A DNA stretch of 64,000 bases from CBFHSD01 sp965658375 (GCA_965658375.1 CBFHSD010000007.1:6109-70108); one strand, 5' to 3'. Counted from the first letter of the stretch, positions 9,489-19,514 are shown. The notes: generated from the sequence alone by a model not told the origin. Made by a program: numbers and translations.

Positions 9489-12062
9489 ATGCGCCTTACA
9501 CAAAGACTTATTCCTGTTTTCGCTATTCTCATCGGGCTTTCTACTCCATTAATTGGACAAAACACCCTGAGTCCAAAAGCCAACGAATTTGCTCAACAAA
9601 AAGGGCATCATAAAGGTAAGTTCTTGATTTACGGCAGACAACACCTTAATTGGGATTCGCTGCGATTGGTTTGGGATGGCAGTCAAATACCCGCAAAAGA
9701 GCGTGCTCCGCATATCTTGAGAGAACTCAACCAACGCTATGATCATTTTCTTCAATCTATAGAAGCGCAAAACCTTCAATTCGAAGTGCTAGATCATTTG
9801 GTGGGACTAAATGCATTACACATCAAGGCAAGTAAAGAAACCTTAAACGCCCTATCCCAGAACCCGAGTGTTGCCTACATCGAATTTGATAACGAACAAG
9901 TCTTAACTCCACACCTACCCGTACCAGGAAATCAGAGTACAACACGTGCTTTAAATGGCACTGAACCTGGTCTTTTACAAGTAAAAGCCGATAAACTGTG
10001 GGCAATGGGCTATACAGGTAAAGGAAAAAAAATGCTGAGTGTTGATACGGGTATTTGGCCCAATCACCCTTCTTTAGGTTCACGATTTTTAGGCAATAGA
10101 GTGCCCCTAGATCATGCCTGGATGAAGTACGACCAAATGCTACCTGGAGATAAAAGAAACTCACATGGTACGCATACCGCAGCCACAGTGCTTGGCCTTG
10201 ACACCTCTACAAACGATACTGTAGGCGTAGCGTTTAATGCGCAATTTATGGCGGGAGACCCCATTGTGTCAAGTGCTTCAGACATACGCCCCATGTATGA
10301 GATTGCCGAGATTTACATGTGGGCCATGAATCCTGATAGAGATACCAACACCACACATGACATTCCCGATGTTATCAATAATTCTTGGGGCCACACTTTT
10401 GATCCTGTAAATGATTCTGCTGTTTGCGCGGGCTACTGGAAAGACCTCCTGATTGCTATTGAAGCCGCTGGAATTGTGAATATTCAATCTGCTGGGAATA
10501 ATGGACCAGGCGGTGGCACTGTAGGTTCTCCAGCAACAGGAATGGCTTCTTTGGTCAATAATTTTGCAGTAGGCGCAGTGAATTTCAACAGCAACATTGC
10601 ATCATTTTCTAGCCGTGGACCTGGGGTATGCGATGGCACCGGAGCTTTAAAAATCAAACCAGAAGTGGTGGCTCCTGGAGTAAATGTAAGAAGTGCCATT
10701 CGCAGAGATGATGGCTCTTACGACTATGACAATTACCAAGGAACCAGCATGGCTGGACCTCACGTTTCTGGTGTTGCACTGCTCTTGATGGAAGCTTTCC
10801 CTCAAGCATCTGCCAAAGAGATCAAAGAATCTATGTATTACTCTGCCATAGATTTGGGAACACCGGGAGAAGACAACACCTACGGCAGAGGTCTTATTGA
10901 TGCTGAAGCATCTTTCAACTACCTTGATAGCATCTATACTGCGATTCCCCCAAGCGGTTCTCCAATGGATTTGAACATTATTGGAACCAGCTTAGACAAT
11001 AGATCCTTCACATGCCAACGTACTTTTACACCTGTGTTGTATTTCAATAACCCTACTGTTACCAATAAAGGCTCTGTTGAAATCCACTACGGTTTTGTTG
11101 GTCAGCCTTTGAGAATAATGAATTTAGGAACAGGTACTTTACAACCACAAGATTCTGTAGTACTTGATACCATAAGCGCATCCAAAGGATTCCAAGAGTT
11201 TTATGCACTGGCCATGTACACGGGCGGTATGGCAGAAGACAGTTATGATAACAACAGTTGGGTATCTCGCTTTCATATTGCCGCTCAATCAAGCCTACCC
11301 ATTGCACAAGATTTCGAAAATGAGAACCTTTTGAGAAGCGATTGGTATCTTGAAAACCCAGACCTTACTTACGGATGGGATACCATAAGTGCAACTACCA
11401 TGAATGGCACCAACCACACCGCTCGCATGCGTATGGCGCGTTACACCTACCGCGAGAGCCAAGAAGATGAAATGACCTCTCCAAGATTCACTCCACCAGA
11501 AACGGGCGATCTATGGTTGGCTTATGACTTGAGCTATCAATTCAAAGTTTTCGTATTCAACGACTCTTTAAAGATTCGTGTAAGTGAAGATTGCGGTGAT
11601 TCTTGGGTAGAAGTGCTTGCTACGGGGCAAGATTCTATAAACACCACAGATAAGGCCATTATGAATGAATGGGAACCTCAAGATGCCGATGATTGGAGAA
11701 GAGACACCATCGATTTATCTGCCTTTGTTGGAAAAGGCGAGTTGATGGTTCAATTCCAAACCATCAACAAAGGAGGAAATAACCTCTATATAGACAACAT
11801 AGATATTTGGACGAATACGCCTTCTTTCATTTCTGAAAAAACAGAAAAAAGCAATTGGACACTCTATCCAAACCCGGTGCAGGACGGCAATCTTTTCATT
11901 GATATCAACTCCTCAGAGGCCTACACCATTTACAGTGTAGATGGGCGTCAAGTGCTTCGAGGAAGAACAGACGGAAACATTGATGTTTCATCGCTCAAAC
12001 AAGGCGTGTATATCATTTCCCTCAATGGAAAAAGTGATTCGAAAAGATTTGTGGTAAAGTAG
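9489..12062 (+). CDS. T9SS-secreted subtilisin-like serine protease (S8 family)
   Basis: From the ATG at 9489 the protein has 857 residues. An in-frame TTG lies 24 bp upstream, but MRLTQRLIPVFAILIGLSTP is a clean signal peptide, so the ATG is preferred. A propeptide-like segment precedes the S8 domain, which shows the Asp motif SVDTGIWPNHPS, the His motif NSHGTHTA and the Ser motif GTSMAGPHVSG. A jelly-roll-like segment and a T9SS sorting domain follow (LYPNPVQDG...GVYIISLNG...KRFVVK). It is an extracellular peptidase used for nutrient scavenging or processing of surface proteins. A strong palindromic terminator lies 23 bp after the stop. Confidence 0.9.
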   Translation: MRLTQRLIPVFAILIGLSTPLIGQNTLSPKANEFAQQKGHHKGKFLIYGRQHLNWDSLRLVWDGSQIPAKERAPHILRELNQRYDHFLQSIEAQNLQFEVLDHLVGLNALHIKASKETLNALSQNPSVAYIEFDNEQVLTPHLPVPGNQSTTRALNGTEPGLLQVKADKLWAMGYTGKGKKMLSVDTGIWPNHPSLGSRFLGNRVPLDHAWMKYDQMLPGDKRNSHGTHTAATVLGLDTSTNDTVGVAFNAQFMAGDPIVSSASDIRPMYEIAEIYMWAMNPDRDTNTTHDIPDVINNSWGHTFDPVNDSAVCAGYWKDLLIAIEAAGIVNIQSAGNNGPGGGTVGSPATGMASLVNNFAVGAVNFNSNIASFSSRGPGVCDGTGALKIKPEVVAPGVNVRSAIRRDDGSYDYDNYQGTSMAGPHVSGVALLLMEAFPQASAKEIKESMYYSAIDLGTPGEDNTYGRGLIDAEASFNYLDSIYTAIPPSGSPMDLNIIGTSLDNRSFTCQRTFTPVLYFNNPTVTNKGSVEIHYGFVGQPLRIMNLGTGTLQPQDSVVLDTISASKGFQEFYALAMYTGGMAEDSYDNNSWVSRFHIAAQSSLPIAQDFENENLLRSDWYLENPDLTYGWDTISATTMNGTNHTARMRMARYTYRESQEDEMTSPRFTPPETGDLWLAYDLSYQFKVFVFNDSLKIRVSEDCGDSWVEVLATGQDSINTTDKAIMNEWEPQDADDWRRDTIDLSAFVGKGELMVQFQTINKGGNNLYIDNIDIWTNTPSFISEKTEKSNWTLYPNPVQDGNLFIDINSSEAYTIYSVDGRQVLRGRTDGNIDVSSLKQGVYIISLNGKSDSKRFVVK

Positions 12063-12084
12063 ATTCAACCTAGATCATAAAACG

Positions 12085-12119
12085 AAAAAGGTCAATGCAG
12101 CAGCTGCATTGACCTTTTT
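12085..12119. terminator. Bidirectional rho-independent terminator
   Basis: This is a perfect inverted repeat: AAAAAGGTCAATGCAG on one side and CTGCATTGACCTTTTT on the other, with a near-absent loop. Poly-A and poly-T ends serve transcripts from both sides. It lies between the convergent protease and aminomutase genes. Confidence 0.9.
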
Positions 12120-12159
12120 GTATTTCTAGGGCCGAAGACTTCTGTCTTTCCCTTCTTTT

Positions 12160-13464
12160 TTATTTCTGAATCATAGCGAACTCCTCTTCGTAGAAGAATT
12201 CATCTTGAAATGCAGGTTTCAAATCATCTAACCAAATGGCTTCTGTATCGTGCTTAGCAAAGAAAGGTTTACCTACCCACTCTTCACTTCTTCCCTGAAT
12301 AAAGTTGAGAACAAATACTTTTTGCCCTTGCACTTCTGTTACTCCAACAACATGTACTTTGCCAGGGTTAGCCGACATACTTGGTCCGCGAACCGTTCTG
12401 GCAATGCCACTCACATTTTTGTATGCATTTCGATAAATATCCCATGCGCGATCTAGAGAAACAGCAAAGTAATCTTGAGCTCCTGTATCTCTTGCTACAA
12501 ACATGTAATAAGGAATCAATCCTTGGTTCACCTGCTCTTTCCACATCTCTTCCCACACATCTGATGAGTCGTTGATGTTTTTCATAATCGGTGACTGCGT
12601 TCTAATTTGAGCACCGGTTGCTCTAATTCTACGAATGGCTTCGCGAACGGCAGGTGTTTTCAATTCATTTGGATGATTGAAATGAGCCATAAACGCCAAA
12701 GACTTTCCGCTTTTTACAATGCGTTCAAAAATGGCCAACATCTCGTCAGCATCTTTATCAGTGGTGAATTTATACGGCCAATAGCCTAGAGACTTTGTAC
12801 CAATACGAATGGTTTTCAAATTGGCAATGTCTTCATCTAGCAAAGGATCAATATATGCTCCAAAATGCTTGCCGCTCATCACCATTGGATCTCCACCTGT
12901 AAACAACACATCAGAAACTTCTGGGTGTGTTTTCACATATTTCGCCAACAATTCTGTTTCACGCATGGCAAATTTAAGTTCATCAATCCCAACAAACTGA
13001 GGCCATCTAAAGCAAAAAGTACAGTAAGCATGGCACGTTTGGCTATTACTTGGAAAGAATAAAACCGTCTCGTTGTATTTGTGCTGGATCCCTGTAAGTT
13101 TTTGCCCATCCAATTCAGGAACATTGTGCTCTTGACCAGCAGGGTGCGGGTTCAACGCCAAGCGAATTTTATTCACTACTTTCAAAAGTTCTGGCTTTTT
13201 CAACCCAACTGCTAGCGCGTCAGATACCGTTTGAAAATCTTCTTTAGAAAGCATTTCTTTCTGAGGAAAAGTCAATTGGTAAATTGGATCGTTGGGGATA
13301 TTGGTCCAATCTATCAATTCATCAACAACGTAATTATTCACCTTAAACGGCAATACGTTCCCTACAACGTTGATTGCGTGTATTTCATCAGGAGAAAGGT
13401 ATTCTGAAACCTGAGGAATTTTTGTAAAATTATTAAGTGTAAAGCCTTTGTACCTGTTGCTCAT
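12160..13464 (-). CDS. kamA: Lysine 2,3-aminomutase family radical SAM enzyme
   Basis: A 434-residue cytoplasmic enzyme. The radical-SAM cluster motif CHAYCTFC has Cys at about 144, 148 and 151, followed by FRWPQFVG. A downstream FTGGDPMVMSG segment is the SAM-binding GGD region typical of the KamA/EpmB family. KamA uses PLP, a [4Fe-4S] cluster and S-adenosylmethionine to move the alpha-amino group of lysine to the beta carbon. The true substrate is uncertain, since related enzymes act on glutamate or on the EF-P lysine. It is divergent from icmF, with a 368-bp spacer between them. Confidence 0.8.
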   Translation of the reverse strand: MSNRYKGFTLNNFTKIPQVSEYLSPDEIHAINVVGNVLPFKVNNYVVDELIDWTNIPNDPIYQLTFPQKEMLSKEDFQTVSDALAVGLKKPELLKVVNKIRLALNPHPAGQEHNVPELDGQKLTGIQHKYNETVLFFPSNSQTCHAYCTFCFRWPQFVGIDELKFAMRETELLAKYVKTHPEVSDVLFTGGDPMVMSGKHFGAYIDPLLDEDIANLKTIRIGTKSLGYWPYKFTTDKDADEMLAIFERIVKSGKSLAFMAHFNHPNELKTPAVREAIRRIRATGAQIRTQSPIMKNINDSSDVWEEMWKEQVNQGLIPYYMFVARDTGAQDYFAVSLDRAWDIYRNAYKNVSGIARTVRGPSMSANPGKVHVVGVTEVQGQKVFVLNFIQGRSEEWVGKPFFAKHDTEAIWLDDLKPAFQDEFFYEEEFAMIQK

Positions 13465-13749
13465 TCTAATCTCCCTCTATTTGTGCCAAAAAGTTTGGCT
13501 TTTGTTTTGAAAAATGTGTTCGGTCGGACACTTTCAGGAGAGTTCACAGTTAAAAACAAAAGATTATTCCCCTATGAACTCGCGGCAAAAATGGGCATTT
13601 CTTTAGGACTACCAAAGAGGAGGCACTAGACCTTAATATAGAAGTTACATAGAGATGAATTCAATGGATGCTAAAAAGATAATCCACTCAGCAATCACAA
13701 AAATGAAAAGTCCGGTAAAAACTTCGCAATAACACTCCTATCCGCAAAC
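13465..13749. other. Intergenic region between kamA and icmF
   Basis: No coding frame of note was found. A 16-bp imperfect palindrome at 13516-13531 (GTGTTCG-GT-CGGACAC, one mismatch between arms) lies about 52 bp upstream of the kamA start and could be an operator for it. The icmF promoter follows immediately to the right. Confidence 0.4.
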
Positions 13750-13779
13750 TTGACCAAGCAAGGCAAAACACTATTTTTG
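13750..13779 (+). promoter_or_regulatory. Bacteroidota-type promoter for icmF
   Basis: TTG at 13750-13752, a 19-nt spacer and TATTTTTG at 13772-13779 match the Bacteroidota housekeeping consensus (TTG, 17-23 nt, TAnnTTTG). The predicted start of transcription leaves a leader of about 45 nt before the icmF ATG. Confidence 0.7.
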
Positions 13780-13832
13780 TCGCGCTTTCAAAATCTCGAA
13801 AAAGATGTAGAAGGCACACAAACAAGGACGAT

Positions 13833-16800
13833 ATGAAGAATCCAGATATTTACAAGCCACAGAATAAAGTACGTATTGTTACAGCAGCTTCGCTCTTTGA
13901 TGGACACGATGCTGCCATCAACATCATGCGCAGAATCATTCAATCAACTGGTTGCGAGGTGATTCACCTTGGCCATGATCGCAGTGTTGATGAGGTAGTA
14001 AATACAGCGATTCAAGAAGATGCGCAAGCCATTGCCATGACAAGCTACCAAGGTGGACACGTAGAATATTTAAAATACATGTATGATCTCCTGCAAGAAC
14101 GCAACGCAGGTCATATCAAAATCTTTGCTGGTGGTGGAGGTGTAATTCTTCCAGATGAAATCAAAGAATTGCACGACTATGGCATCACACGCATTTATTC
14201 ACCTGATGATGGCCGCGAAATGGGACTGCAAGGAATGATCAATCACCTGGTTCATACAAGTGATTTTCCTGTTGGCGAAACCCTTGAAGAAGCAGTTGAC
14301 ACACTTAAAGATAAAAACAAAGTAGCTATTTCACATTTTATTTCTGCAGCAGAAAACTTCTCTGAAAAACATGCAGAAATCCTTGATATCATTCGAGGAA
14401 TGGCTAAAGACTCTCAAACTCCCATTCTTGGAATTACAGGAACCGGAGGAGCAGGAAAATCAAGTTTGGTAGACGAATTGGTTAGAAGATTTTTAACGGA
14501 CTTTACCGATAAAAAACTAGCGATTGTTTCTGTTGACCCTTCTAAAAAGAAAACGGGCGGAGCCTTGTTAGGTGACCGTATTCGCATGAACGCCATCAAT
14601 AATGAGCGGGTATACATGCGTTCGCTTGCTACACGCCAAAGCAATTTGGCCTTGAGTAAACACGTGAACGATGCCTTGGCCATTTTGAAAGCTGCTGAAT
14701 ACGACTTGATTATTCTCGAAACATCGGGTATTGGACAGTCAGATACAGAGATATTGGATCACAGTGATGCATCGCTTTACGTTATGACTCCTGAATTTGG
14801 AGCCGCTACGCAATTGGAAAAAATTGACATGCTCGATTTTGCCGATCTCGTTGCCATCAACAAATTTGACAAACGCGGGGCACTTGATGCCTTGAGAGAT
14901 GTAAAGAAGCAATACCGCAGAAACCACAACCTGTGGGATGCCAAAGATGAATCGCTTCCAGTTTATGGAACCATCGCTTCTCAATTCAACGATCCTGGAA
15001 TGAACAGCCTTTACAAGGCCATTATGGACAAGGTGGTTGAAAAGACATCAGCGAATCTTAAAAGTGAGTTTGAAATCACGGATGAGATGAGTGAAAAAAT
15101 ATTCATCATTCCTCCAGCTAGAACACGCTATTTAAGTGAAATTTCTGACAGCAATCGTGGTTACAATAAAACGGCCAAAAGCCAGTCTGAGATCGCTCAG
15201 AAGCTGTACAACTTACATGGTGCGCTCAAAGCCATTTGCAACACAGCATTTGATCTAGCCGATATCTCCAAATGGGAAGATAGCGTTGGTGAAAGTGAAG
15301 TTGGTCAAACGCTTTTGGCTGAGTTCAACACCGCTAAAAAAGACCTTGACCCTCACAATTGGGATCACATCATTGAATGGGAATCTAAAAAGAAAAGATA
15401 CACAGACCCTGAATTCATTTTCCAGGTTAGAAATAAAGAGATCCGCATTCAAACACACACCGAGTCTTTGTCTCATACACAAGTGCCAAAAGTTTCTTTG
15501 CCGAGGTACACCGCTTGGGGCGACCTATTGACTTGGGTTTTGAACGAAAATGTACCAGGAGAATTCCCTTACACCGCGGGAATCTATCCATTCAAAAGAA
15601 CAGGTGAAGATCCAACCAGAATGTTTGCCGGTGAAGGTGGACCAGAAAGAACCAACAAGCGCTTCCACTATGTATCTTTAGGGATGCCAGCCAAGAGATT
15701 GTCTACCGCTTTTGATTCTGTAACACTCTACGGGAACAACCCAGATTACAGACCAGACATCTACGGTAAAATCGGGAACTCAGGAGTTAGTATTTGCTGT
15801 TTAGACGATGCTAAAAAGCTCTACTCTGGATTTGACCTTTCACATGCATTGACTTCTGTATCCATGACCATTAATGGGCCAGCACCTATGTTGCTTGGTT
15901 TCTTCATGAATGCCGCCATTGATCAAAACTGTGAAAAATACATTAAGGAAAATGGACTAGAAGCAGAGGTTGAAGCAAAAATTTCAGCCATCTACAAAGA
16001 GCTTAAGCAACAGCGTCCAACATACCGAGGTGATTTACCACAAGGAAATGACGGACTAGGATTAATGCTTTTGGGGGTAACAGGAGATCAAGTGCTTCCA
16101 GCCGATGTGTACAACAAAATCAAAGCGGAAACACTGAGTGTGGTTCGCGGTACGGTTCAAGCAGATATTCTAAAAGAAGATCAAGCTCAGAACACGTGTA
16201 TCTTCTCTACAGAATTCGCTTTGCGTTTGATGGGAGATGTGCAACAGTACTTTATTGAAGAAAACGTACGCAACTTCTACTCGGTATCTATTAGTGGTTA
16301 CCACATTGCAGAAGCAGGCGCCAACCCCATTACACAACTTGCCTTCACTTTGGCCAATGGCTTTACGTATGTAGAGTATTACTTGAGCAGAGGGATGGAC
16401 ATCAACGCTTTTGCGCCTAACTTAAGTTTCTTCTTCAGCAACGGAATTGATCCAGAATATGCAGTGATTGGCCGGGTTGCAAGAAGAATTTGGGCGAAAG
16501 CCATGAAGAATAAATACGGGGCGAACGCGCGTTCTCAGATGTTGAAATACCATATTCAAACATCTGGAAGATCGCTGCATGCGCAAGAGATTGACTTCAA
16601 TGATATTAGAACAAGCTTACAGGCCTTGTATGCAATTTACGACAACTGCAACTCACTACATACCAATGCTTATGACGAAGCTATTACCACTCCAACAGAG
16701 GAAAGTGTGCGTAGAGCTATGGCCATTCAGTTGATCATTAACAAAGAGCTTGGTTTAGCGAAAAATGAGAACCCAATTCAAGGAGCTTTCATCATCGAAG

Positions 16801-17246
16801 AATTGACCGATTTGGTAGAAGAAGCTGTTTTAGCAGAGTTTGACCGCATTACCGAAAGAGGTGGTGTTTTAGGTGCCATGGAAACCATGTACCAACGCAA
16901 CCAAATTCAAGAAGAAAGCATGTACTACGAGCACTTGAAGCATTCAGGTGAATTCCCAATTATTGGCGTGAATACTTTCTTGAGTGCCAAAGGTTCTCCA
17001 ACCTTGGTGCCACAAGAGGTTATTCGTTCTACAAACGAAGAAAAAGAGGCGCAAATCAACAACTTGAAAGCCCAACAACAGCGTCATGCAGCTACAACAG
17101 AAAGCTTGCTCAATGAGTTAAGAGATTCTGCGATCAACAACAAAAACATGTTTGAGAAACTGATGGAGGTGACAAAAGTGGCTACACTTGGTCAAATCAC
17201 AAGTTCATTGTTCGAAGTAGGCGGACAATACAGACGTAACATGTAA
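13833..17246 (+). CDS. icmF: Fused isobutyryl-CoA mutase (IcmF), B12-dependent
   Basis: This 1137-residue protein contains all parts of the system in one chain. The N-terminal cobalamin-binding domain has DGHDAA near 23-28 and TSYQGG as the lower-ligand region. The middle MeaI-type G-protein chaperone has the P-loop GTGGAGKSS near 203. The C-terminal acyl-CoA mutase barrel includes YPFKRTGEDPTRMFAGEGG near 585. IcmF interconverts isobutyryl- and n-butyryl-CoA (some members also isovaleryl- and pivalyl-CoA), and its GTPase domain guards loading of the cofactor. The domain order and length fit the family. It has its own promoter and terminator, so it is expressed as a single gene. Confidence 0.92.
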   Translation: MKNPDIYKPQNKVRIVTAASLFDGHDAAINIMRRIIQSTGCEVIHLGHDRSVDEVVNTAIQEDAQAIAMTSYQGGHVEYLKYMYDLLQERNAGHIKIFAGGGGVILPDEIKELHDYGITRIYSPDDGREMGLQGMINHLVHTSDFPVGETLEEAVDTLKDKNKVAISHFISAAENFSEKHAEILDIIRGMAKDSQTPILGITGTGGAGKSSLVDELVRRFLTDFTDKKLAIVSVDPSKKKTGGALLGDRIRMNAINNERVYMRSLATRQSNLALSKHVNDALAILKAAEYDLIILETSGIGQSDTEILDHSDASLYVMTPEFGAATQLEKIDMLDFADLVAINKFDKRGALDALRDVKKQYRRNHNLWDAKDESLPVYGTIASQFNDPGMNSLYKAIMDKVVEKTSANLKSEFEITDEMSEKIFIIPPARTRYLSEISDSNRGYNKTAKSQSEIAQKLYNLHGALKAICNTAFDLADISKWEDSVGESEVGQTLLAEFNTAKKDLDPHNWDHIIEWESKKKRYTDPEFIFQVRNKEIRIQTHTESLSHTQVPKVSLPRYTAWGDLLTWVLNENVPGEFPYTAGIYPFKRTGEDPTRMFAGEGGPERTNKRFHYVSLGMPAKRLSTAFDSVTLYGNNPDYRPDIYGKIGNSGVSICCLDDAKKLYSGFDLSHALTSVSMTINGPAPMLLGFFMNAAIDQNCEKYIKENGLEAEVEAKISAIYKELKQQRPTYRGDLPQGNDGLGLMLLGVTGDQVLPADVYNKIKAETLSVVRGTVQADILKEDQAQNTCIFSTEFALRLMGDVQQYFIEENVRNFYSVSISGYHIAEAGANPITQLAFTLANGFTYVEYYLSRGMDINAFAPNLSFFFSNGIDPEYAVIGRVARRIWAKAMKNKYGANARSQMLKYHIQTSGRSLHAQEIDFNDIRTSLQALYAIYDNCNSLHTNAYDEAITTPTEESVRRAMAIQLIINKELGLAKNENPIQGAFIIEELTDLVEEAVLAEFDRITERGGVLGAMETMYQRNQIQEESMYYEHLKHSGEFPIIGVNTFLSAKGSPTLVPQEVIRSTNEEKEAQINNLKAQQQRHAATTESLLNELRDSAINNKNMFEKLMEVTKVATLGQITSSLFEVGGQYRRNM

Positions 17247-17270
17247 GATAAAAAGTCAACTATAAATGAG

Positions 17271-17299
17271 AATGCCTCGATTGAATCGGGGCATTTTTT
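17271..17299 (+). terminator. Rho-independent terminator of icmF
   Basis: The stem pairs ATGCCTCGAT with ATCGGGGCAT (one G-U pair) around a short loop and is followed by a T-run. It lies 25 bp after the icmF stop. Confidence 0.85.
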
Positions 17300-17324
17300 G
17301 TTTGATTTGTTTACTTCGGGGGTT

Positions 17325-17700
17325 ATGAAGAATACCGCTCTTGGCCTACTCTTACTCCCATTTCTTTCTTTTGGTCAAATCATTCAGTCAAAAGTGTTTC
17401 CAAACTTGACCATACATCAAAAAGGAGAATTGGCAAGGCCTAAATAAAGAATATAGTATTTTTTACACCAAGGAAAACTACATTAGCTTTGTTCATTCAG
17501 ATGGTTCTACCATTGTTGAACCTATTATAAAAGAGTTTTGGGATGCAGATGAAGTTGGATTGGTATACCGTTATTCAACGAAACAAGGTTGGGGCTTGTT
17601 AAGCTACAAAGGAGAAATTTTACATAAAGCCAACTTGAGCAGTGACGCTGTGTACGACATTGCAAAAGAATGGATTGATAAAATGCAAAACGAAGAATGA
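17325..17700 (+). pseudogene. Frameshifted small secreted protein gene upstream of xth
   Basis: The ATG at 17325 opens a signal peptide (MKNTALGLLLLPFLSFGQ) and the frame continues to NLTIHQKGEL before a stop at about 17447. The reading continues in another frame as WQGLNKEYSIFYTKENYISF and runs to a TGA at 17698-17700 (ending EWIDKMQNEE). Losing one A in the run at 17419-17423 would restore a single protein of about 124 residues. The tail contains GWGLLSYKG, like a WG repeat. The stop overlaps the xth ATG (ATGA). It is either a real one-base mutation or a sequencing error in a homopolymer. Confidence 0.7.
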
Positions 17701-18455
17701 AAATAATCTCATGGAATGTCAATGGCATTAGAGCCGTTGAGAAAAAAGGATTTGTTGATCTGGTATATGATATGAATCCAGATGTATTGTGCCTGCAAGA
17801 AACTAAAGCGCAAGATGATCAAGTACAAGAAGCCTTAAAGAACTTAGAAGGCTATCATATTTACTCCAATTCTGCTGTGAGAAAAGGGTATTCTGGTGTG
17901 GCAATTTTAAGCAAAGAGAAACCCATTTCAGTTACACCAGACTTAGGCATAGAAGAACATGACCAAGAAGGACGTGTATTGGTTGCCGAATACCCAAAGT
18001 ACTTTGTAATGAGTGTCTATGTTCCCAACTCTGGGAGCGAACTCGCACGTTTAGATTACAGAACCACTTGGGATGCAGCTTTGCTGAAGCATATCAAAAC
18101 ATTGGAAGAGAAAAAACCTGTTCTCTTTTTAGGAGACCTCAATGTGGCGAATAAAGACATTGACTTGGCCAGGCCAAAACCCAATTACAATAAATCTGCA
18201 GGGTTCACCCAAAAGGAGATTGATGGCATCAACAACTTCATTTCTTCTGGGATGGTAGACACGTTTAGGCACTTTTATCCAGATCAAGTAAAATATTCAT
18301 GGTGGAGCTACCGTGCCGGAGCACGTGCAAAAAACATCGGCTGGCGCATAGACTACGTGCTTGCCAGCCTCGGAATTCTCCCGCATATTAAGGATGCTTT
18401 CATCTTAAACGAAATTATGGGAAGCGACCATTGCCCGGTTGGTATATCATTATAA
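17697..18455 (+). CDS. xth: Exodeoxyribonuclease III (AP endonuclease)
   Basis: A 252-residue enzyme of the exonuclease/endonuclease/phosphatase fold. The metal-binding Glu is in LCLQETKA, the YS..G.SGVA region is typical (YSGVAILSKE), and the catalytic GDLNVA, the YSWWSYR loop and the final SDHCPVG (Asp-His pair) are all present. It acts in base-excision repair, cutting at abasic sites and removing blocked 3' ends. Its start overlaps the stop of the upstream small secreted-protein gene by 4 bp, so translational coupling may be affected by the frameshift there. Confidence 0.93.
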   Translation: MKIISWNVNGIRAVEKKGFVDLVYDMNPDVLCLQETKAQDDQVQEALKNLEGYHIYSNSAVRKGYSGVAILSKEKPISVTPDLGIEEHDQEGRVLVAEYPKYFVMSVYVPNSGSELARLDYRTTWDAALLKHIKTLEEKKPVLFLGDLNVANKDIDLARPKPNYNKSAGFTQKEIDGINNFISSGMVDTFRHFYPDQVKYSWWSYRAGARAKNIGWRIDYVLASLGILPHIKDAFILNEIMGSDHCPVGISL

Positions 18456-18457
18456 AA

Positions 18458-18485
18458 AAATCCCGTAGAGCTCTCTACGGGATTT
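18458..18485. terminator. Bidirectional terminator between xth and menB
   Basis: A 13-bp perfect stem (AAATCCCGTAGAG with CTCTACGGGATTT) around a 2-nt centre lies between two convergent genes, so it can end both transcripts. Confidence 0.9.
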
Positions 18486-18509
18486 GTTATTGTCATTTGA
18501 ATTATGGCC

Positions 18510-19352
18510 TTACGGCAACCAATCTATGTCTTTAAAGTTAGGCTTTCTTTTTTCTAAAAAAGCGTTTCGTCCTTCTTTTGCTTCTTCCGTTCCGTAAGCC
18601 AAGCGTGTTGCTTCTCCAGCAAATACTTGTTGTCCTACCATACCATCATCAGTAAGGTTCATAGCAAACTTGAGCATTTTGATTGATGTTGGTGATTTCT
18701 CCAAAATCTCTTGTCCCCATTCATAAGCAGTAGTTTCCAGTTCATCGTGGGGAATAACTGCGTTAACCATTCCCATGTCAAAAGCATCTTGAGCAGAATA
18801 GTTCCTCCCTAAAAAGAAAATCTCACGCGCCTTCTTCTGTCCTACCATTTTTGCTAGGTAAGCACTGCCGTACCCACCATCAAAGCTTGTAACATCAGCA
18901 TCTGTTTGCTTAAAAATAGCGTGCTCTTTACTCGCTAGGGTTAAGTCACATACAACGTGTAAGCTGTGTCCTCCACCAACGGCCCAGCCAGGCACAACAC
19001 AAATCACCACTTTAGGCATCATGCGAATTAAGCGCTGCACTTCTAGTATGTGCAAACGGTGTTGTCCATCTGTTCCAACATAACCCTTTTCGCCTCTAAT
19101 TCTCTGATCTCCACCACTACAAAACGCCCAGCCTCCATCTTTAGGAGAAGGACCTTCTCCAGATAAAAGTAACACGCCAATAGTGGTGTCTTCTTTGGCA
19201 TCCCAAAAAGCATCGTACAATTCATCAACAGTACCAGGCCTAAAAGCATTGCGTACCTCTGGTCTATTGAAGGCTATTCGCGCAACACCATTGCATTTCT
19301 TGTAGGTAATATCTTGATATTCTTTTGCTGTTTTCCAAGGGATCTCTTGCAT
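18510..19352 (-). CDS. menB: 1,4-dihydroxy-2-naphthoyl-CoA synthase (MenB)
   Basis: A 280-residue crotonase-fold enzyme with the MenB landmarks NRPEVRNAFRP, FCSGGDQRIRG (oxyanion hole and active-site loop), VPGWAVGGGHSLH, and the SFDGGYGS motif carrying the catalytic Asp region. It closes the second ring of menaquinone by Claisen condensation of succinylbenzoyl-CoA in the cytoplasm. Other men genes are not in the window. It ends at the shared terminator with xth. Confidence 0.94.
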   Translation of the reverse strand: MQEIPWKTAKEYQDITYKKCNGVARIAFNRPEVRNAFRPGTVDELYDAFWDAKEDTTIGVLLLSGEGPSPKDGGWAFCSGGDQRIRGEKGYVGTDGQHRLHILEVQRLIRMMPKVVICVVPGWAVGGGHSLHVVCDLTLASKEHAIFKQTDADVTSFDGGYGSAYLAKMVGQKKAREIFFLGRNYSAQDAFDMGMVNAVIPHDELETTAYEWGQEILEKSPTSIKMLKFAMNLTDDGMVGQQVFAGEATRLAYGTEEAKEGRNAFLEKRKPNFKDIDWLP

Positions 19353-19514
19353 CGTTATTCAATTTGCAGCTAAAATAATCAACTGTTGAGACCTACCGTT
19401 CAGACCAGTGAGAAGTCGCACAATTTCATTTTATCATGAAGGAATTGTGAACAAATCCTTTCCTTTTTTGGCGGAATTGTTCCGTTTTATTCGTCTTAAT
19501 CCCTTTAAACACAC

